Source of the DNA: Candidatus Omnitrophus sp.
GTDB lineage: Bacteria > Omnitrophota > Gorgyraeia > Zapsychrales > Fredricksoniimonadaceae
Assembly (NCBI GenBank): GCA_020719005.1
Contig: DYQZ01000007.1
Location: 1-37,871 of the forward strand
DNA: 37,871 nucleotides
Direction of reading: 5' to 3'
Shown here: positions 36,110 to 37,871 of the stretch, piece after piece
Position numbering within the stretch: the stretch's first letter is position 1
How the letters are laid out: every line of letters starts with the position of its first letter
The notes under the pieces: generated by a model
What the model saw: the letters and a program-made list of their open reading frames with translations, nothing else
Databases searched by the model: none
What the model was told of the DNA's origin: nothing
Position numbers and translations under genes: made by a program

Positions 36110-37871
36110 TTATTTCTTGACTGCCTGCATATAAAGCGCCTTTTCTTTCCGACGCCACAACACCCTGATAATACCAAACACCGCGATCCCCACGGGAACA
36201 CAAAAAACAACGGCCAGGCGCCACCAGAACTTAGCCGATGCATCCAGCGGCTTGATGCGACTGGCTGATACCCGATGATTGCGGATATTGATAAGCTCCC
36301 CGCCGAGAGTCAACACATCCACGGCATTGGTCAAAAAACCGAGCGACCCATTGTCAGGTAAAAGGGATTCCTCGAACATTTTAACGCAACCAGCAACGAT
36401 CAGTTTTCCCGGCTTTGCATCTTCCTTCTTGAGCGCCTCTGCAACAACAGCAGCATTCGCGGCCTTGCCAGCTTCCGGCATATCAGAAGGCTCTTCTTTC
36501 CAGGCCGGCACAGACTTTCCTGCGGTCGTATCCGGGAATTGCCCCTCGACCATCACCGCCAGCGGATAAGGCCCTTCGAACTTCCTGCCAACGGATGAAA
36601 TATCATCCCGCGTCAGCATGCTCGAACGCTGCGGCACCGCCCAGCTCGTATGACTGGATGAAATAAGCACCGTATTCTTTAACCCCAGTGCTTTCATTTT
36701 TTCCTTATCAAGATCCAGAAGCGATCCCCAAAGATAGAAGATCGACGGCAAACCACCCGTGATCGACACATCCTGATTCAGTTGCTCCTCAGGCACACGG
36801 ATCTGGATGGGGGCTTTCACCGGTGCCGTAAATGACATCGGGCCTATCCCCGCATTACCAGAGACATTAATAACATCGTTATTCTCGTCCATCAGCATAC
36901 GATCATCCACATTAACACCATAGGCTCCAAGAAGATCATTAGCCTCATTGGCAATGCGCTGTGGAAAAATGCCTGTGCCATATTGATTTTGTTTGTAATC
37001 GAACTTGTAAGACTGCGTGGCCATCACGACCTTGCCGCCTTTATAAAGATAACGGGCCACTTCATAACGCTGACGCGCCGTCATTTTATCCGGCACCAGC
37101 ACAACAAGCGCATCAATTCCCTCCGGGATCGGCTCGTCCTCGGTCAAACGGATCCTTTTGACCGTATGACCTTCATACTGAAGCGCGGCCTCTACTCCAC
37201 GATACAGATCATCCCGCATGGTCAGCGGAGCGGCCTGGCCGAATTTCTTGAGCATATTGAGCATGCCAGGGTCCATGGCTTTTTCTTCATAAGGAGCGAC
37301 AAGGGCCACGACCTGCTTTTTCTCTGCCATCATCCGGTAGATCTTGGATGCCACCGAATATTCAAGCTTCTGCACATCCGCCGGTAAAACGCGCGGGATA
37401 TATTCTTCATCCCTGTCCTTGTAGGCAACAGCGATCGCGGCATAAACAAGCTTTACCCCCACCTCATCCTTGTCAATACTGCGCACGGATATAGGAGCGA
37501 TCCCCTTTTTATACAACTTGGCGGCGGTCGAGTTCTCATCGGGTTTGTCTGCCAAAGGTTCGGCCTCCATCCGGATGGTCTTATACTGCAATTTCCCCGC
37601 CGACTTGACACGGAGCTCCTCTAAGCGGTCGCGGATATCCTGCTCTAAGGTCTTCAGCGCCGTCGGCATCTTTTCCTGCGGCGTGATATACAACTTTAAG
37701 GTCACCGGTGCATCCAGTTTCTTTAAGATACGCGCCGTAGCTTCGGTGATCGTATACAAACGGCCTGTGGTCAGGTCAAAGCGGCCGAGCGGCAGGTCTG
37801 CCAAGAGAATATTCGCCCACAAGATAATGATCCCACCAATGACCGCGGTCATGGTGAAATACAGCTTTGCC
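36110..37871 (-). CDS. GldG-family (ABC-type uncharacterised transport auxiliary) protein, 5' end beyond window
   Basis: PLGRFDLTTGRLYTITEATARILKKLDAPVTLKLYIT; C-terminal TM and KRR tail; frame stays open to the window edge (AKLYFTM...). Confidence 0.82.
   Translation of the reverse strand, partial: AKLYFTMTAVIGGIIILWANILLADLPLGRFDLTTGRLYTITEATARILKKLDAPVTLKLYITPQEKMPTALKTLEQDIRDRLEELRVKSAGKLQYKTIRMEAEPLADKPDENSTAAKLYKKGIAPISVRSIDKDEVGVKLVYAAIAVAYKDRDEEYIPRVLPADVQKLEYSVASKIYRMMAEKKQVVALVAPYEEKAMDPGMLNMLKKFGQAAPLTMRDDLYRGVEAALQYEGHTVKRIRLTEDEPIPEGIDALVVLVPDKMTARQRYEVARYLYKGGKVVMATQSYKFDYKQNQYGTGIFPQRIANEANDLLGAYGVNVDDRMLMDENNDVINVSGNAGIGPMSFTAPVKAPIQIRVPEEQLNQDVSITGGLPSIFYLWGSLLDLDKEKMKALGLKNTVLISSSHTSWAVPQRSSMLTRDDISSVGRKFEGPYPLAVMVEGQFPDTTAGKSVPAWKEEPSDMPEAGKAANAAVVAEALKKEDAKPGKLIVAGCVKMFEESLLPDNGSLGFLTNAVDVLTLGGELINIRNHRVSASRIKPLDASAKFWWRLAVVFCVPVGIAVFGIIRVLWRRKEKALYMQAVKK

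Overview
This window looks like an ordinary bacterial chromosome segment with almost all genes on the minus strand. By family resemblance, recalled and not searched, it fits a Candidatus Omnitrophota-like (PVC-side) genome. Main contents, left to right: (i) a 3' fragment of a ComM/YifB-type Mg-chelatase-like ATPase, an ORF6N-domain protein, a CBS-domain protein and a Cys-rich pilin-like protein; (ii) two signalling clusters. The first is HTH-REC, REC-histidine kinase and REC. The second is a tightly overlapping REC / solute-binding lipoprotein / Cache-type histidine kinase / REC / REC operon; (iii) an Rrf2 regulator, a ferredoxin and hydroxylamine reductase (Hcp), with two near-identical 8-7-8 palindromic operators; (iv) a polyamine pathway: pyruvoyl arginine decarboxylase, a deoxyhypusine synthase-like (homospermidine synthase-like) protein, agmatine deiminase and N-carbamoylputrescine amidase, plus an orphan hisI; (v) a DUF318/ArsP-type permease coupled to an unlisted 48-aa CCCC protein; (vi) tRNA-Arg(CCG) with strong stem-loops next to it; (vii) a 920-aa exported protein with two methyltransferase-like regions; (viii) a SWIM-SNF2 helicase, VapBC, an RluA-family synthase and a PilZ protein; (ix) an ars operon (DUF134-ACR3-ArsC) with a perfect 9-4-9 palindrome; (x) a PilX-like N-terminus fused to two LamG domains; (xi) a damaged sulfate-activation locus (frameshifted TSUP transporter, cysD, truncated/chimeric cysN); (xii) DUF4340/GldG-type proteins. 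Three genes carry single-nucleotide frameshifts, two of them at homopolymers, so either assembly indels or real slippage must be considered. I saw no CRISPR array, rRNA, transposase or prophage.
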